A stretch of DNA of 64,000 bases from Siminovitchia sediminis (lineage in GTDB: Bacteria > Bacillota > Bacilli > Bacillales > Bacillaceae_C): assembly GCF_042680885.1 (NCBI RefSeq), contig NZ_JBHUEO010000116.1:1-64000 (forward strand), in the 5' to 3' direction. Shown here in pieces: positions 62,586 through 64,000 of this stretch (position 1 is its first letter; each line of letters starts with the position of its first letter). The translations under genes and the position numbers were made by a program. Under the pieces are notes generated by a model, which saw only the letters and a program-made list of their open reading frames with translations, was not told where the DNA came from and did no database searches.

Positions 62586-62703
62586 AACAAAGGGTATGGA
62601 GAGCAGAATTTACATCACTTTCTTTCACCCAAAAAAACGTTGGATTATGTTAAATAAAGCCGAAAAGTGCAGGCCTGATAAAGAAATGCAGAGATGATGC
62701 ATA

Positions 62704-62925
62704 TTGAGTGAGAAAAACCGTCATCCTCTTTATGGGATGGCCATTTATTCTGCCATTCTGTCACAATTGACTGGTTCAGTACTTGCGGGTATTTTCGTTG
62801 GAAATTGGCTGGACGGAAAAACTGGTATGGAGCCGACCTTTTTGATTATTTGTCTCTTGGCAGGTTTAACAGTCGGGGTCATTGCGGTGATTTTAACAAT
62901 CCGGCAATTTTTATCGGGGGATTAG
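62704..62925 (+). CDS. atpZ: AtpZ/AtpI family small membrane protein
   Basis: A 73-residue protein with two membrane helices (about 10-32 and 44-68) and a GNWLDGKTGMEP loop typical of the AtpZ/AtpI family found at the head of F-type ATPase operons; relatives have been linked to Mg2+/Ca2+ uptake. It starts at TTG with a weak ribosome site. The next gene begins seven bases after its stop. Confidence 0.75.
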   Translation: MSEKNRHPLYGMAIYSAILSQLTGSVLAGIFVGNWLDGKTGMEPTFLIICLLAGLTVGVIAVILTIRQFLSGD

Positions 62926-62931
62926 AAAGAT

Positions 62932-63324
62932 ATGGATAATCTCCAGTTGGTTTTTAATAGACACAGGAAGTACATTCTGTACTTGTTGGCAGTGTTAGTT
63001 TTGGGATGGGGCTTTACCCCTTACCAGACTATTTTTATGGGGTTGATTTTAGGCACCGGCGTCAGCTTTTTTAACATATGGCTGATGGTTCGCAGAATGA
63101 ACAAGTTTGGGGAAGCCGTTTTGTCCGGGCGAAAAATGCGCTCCCTGGGGACCATTTCCAGGATGGCAGCAGCTGTTTTGGCTGTCTACATAGCCATGCA
63201 ATACCCTGACATCTTTAACCTCATAAGCGTAATTATCGGATTAATGACATCTTACTTTCTCATAGTGACAGATGCTTTAATCTCCACCTTATTTGGAAAA
63301 GACAAGCAGCAGGAAGAGAGGTGA
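62932..63324 (+). CDS. atpI: ATP synthase subunit I (AtpI)
   Basis: A 130-residue membrane protein with four hydrophobic segments, matching AtpI by position and pattern (NIWLMVRRMNKFGEAVLSG). AtpI helps assemble the c-ring. ATG follows GGGGATTAGAAAG. Seven bases separate its stop from atpB. Confidence 0.82.
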   Translation: MDNLQLVFNRHRKYILYLLAVLVLGWGFTPYQTIFMGLILGTGVSFFNIWLMVRRMNKFGEAVLSGRKMRSLGTISRMAAAVLAVYIAMQYPDIFNLISVIIGLMTSYFLIVTDALISTLFGKDKQQEER

Positions 63325-63330
63325 ATCTAA

Positions 63331-64000
63331 TTGGATCATGGAGCACCAATAGTAGAAATATTTGGTTTGCACTTTAACCTGAGTAACGTATTGATGATTA
63401 CCGTAGCTTCACTTATTGTATTTATCATTGCTGTGGTCAGTACAAAAAGGTTGGCAATGAAGCCAACAGGCATGCAGAACTTCTTGGAGTGGGTCTTTGA
63501 TTTCGTCCGGGGAATTGTAAAAAGCAACATGGATTGGAAAACTGGCGGACACTTTCATATTCTTGGTGTTACCCTCATATTTTATATCTTTGTCTCAAAC
63601 ATGCTGGGATTGCCATTTGCAGTCGCGATCGATCACGAATTATGGTGGAAGTCCCCTACAGCAGACCCGGTGATTACACTTACATTAGCAACAATGGTCG
63701 TGGCATTATCTCACTACTACGGCATCAAACAAAAAGGGTTTGGCGGCTATCTTCGCGGATTTGTCAGCCCGATGTGGTTTTTACTCCCGCTCAAAATTAT
63801 TGAAGAATTTGCCAACACATTAACGTTGGGTCTACGTCTATACGGAAACATTTTTGCAGGTGAGATCCTGCTTGGCTTGCTGGCCGGAGGGCTTGCTGCC
63901 ATGGGAGCGGTCGGCTGGATTGCAGCGGCTATTCCAACACTGGCGTGGATGGGATTCTCAGTATTTATTGGAGCAATTCAAGCGTTTATTTTCACAATGT
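63331..64000 (+). CDS. atpB: ATP synthase F0 subunit a (AtpB), partial
   Basis: The first 223 codons of subunit a; the gene runs off the window. It starts at TTG (DHGAPIVEIFGLHFNLSN) behind GAGGTGA. Several membrane helices are visible, and EEFANTLTLGLRLYGNIFAGEIL contains the essential proton-path Arg. No frameshift seen in the visible part. Confidence 0.95.
   Translation, partial: MDHGAPIVEIFGLHFNLSNVLMITVASLIVFIIAVVSTKRLAMKPTGMQNFLEWVFDFVRGIVKSNMDWKTGGHFHILGVTLIFYIFVSNMLGLPFAVAIDHELWWKSPTADPVITLTLATMVVALSHYYGIKQKGFGGYLRGFVSPMWFLLPLKIIEEFANTLTLGLRLYGNIFAGEILLGLLAGGLAAMGAVGWIAAAIPTLAWMGFSVFIGAIQAFIFTM

Noticed and set aside
62422..62697. 91-codon frame before the atp operon
   Set aside because: Runs through a good SigA promoter, no family match, no clear ribosome site.

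Overview
The window is a stretch of chromosome from an endospore-forming member of the Bacillaceae. Gene order from ung to the start of the atp operon follows the ywd-ywf-ywh-ywj-ywl region of Bacillus subtilis closely. Sporulation genes (spo0F, spoIIR, rsfA, gerQ, pbpG), bacillithiol genes and coproheme decarboxylase all point the same way. It is not B. subtilis: the 5' end, the isobutyryl-CoA mutase block and the intergenic repeats differ. I cannot name the species from the sequence alone.

Layout. (1) 1-5.0 kb: bacillithiol genes yojF-bshB2 on the minus strand, then a compact molybdenum-cofactor operon (mobA-moaE-moaD-moeB) and a YhfC-type membrane protease. (2) 5.0-15.4 kb: a general stress protein behind a SigB-like promoter, then ung, ywdI, ywdK, gerQ, hemQ, pta, lipL, rsfA, ywfO, ywgA, a tautomerase, ywhC and ywhD. 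(3) 15.4-24.5 kb: repeats, a heterodimeric ABC exporter (yfiB/yfiC type), pbpG, ywiB and argS. (4) 24.7-31.9 kb: cardiolipin synthase, a cobalamin riboswitch controlling a btuF-btuC-btuD(+CbiZ-like) uptake operon, and the Fe-S oxidoreductase fadF behind a FadR-like box. (5) 32.7-41.1 kb: thiolase, 3-hydroxyacyl-CoA dehydrogenase, two acyl-CoA dehydrogenases, a TetR regulator and the B12-dependent fused mutase IcmF. (6) 41.7-55.5 kb: rpoE, pyrG with a CTP attenuator, DUF2529, spo0F, fbaA, tal, murA, glpX, rho, rpmE, tdk, prfA and prmC. (7) 55.6-64.0 kb: spoIIR, ywlC, mntP, ywlE, rpiB, ywlG, glyA, upp and the start of the atp operon; atpB is cut by the window end.

How the parts connect. B12 imported by the riboswitch-controlled transporter is the cofactor that IcmF needs, so regions 4 and 5 look like one metabolic neighbourhood for acyl-CoA and branched-chain carbon. 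FadF would take electrons from acyl-CoA oxidation. Three forespore-type promoters (rsfA, pbpG, spoIIR) share one architecture, and spo0F carries a SigH-type promoter plus an 0A-like box.

Most of the window is ordinary core genome. The least explained signals are non-coding: a dispersed family of hairpin repeats, in two cases starting 2-6 bases after a stop codon; two clusters of DnaA boxes flanking the prfA-prmC-spoIIR-ywlC segment; a palindromic MITE-like element; a 51-52 bp tandem repeat; and a hairpin that would mask the ribosome binding site of mntP. No CRISPR array, tRNA, rRNA or intact insertion sequence was seen.
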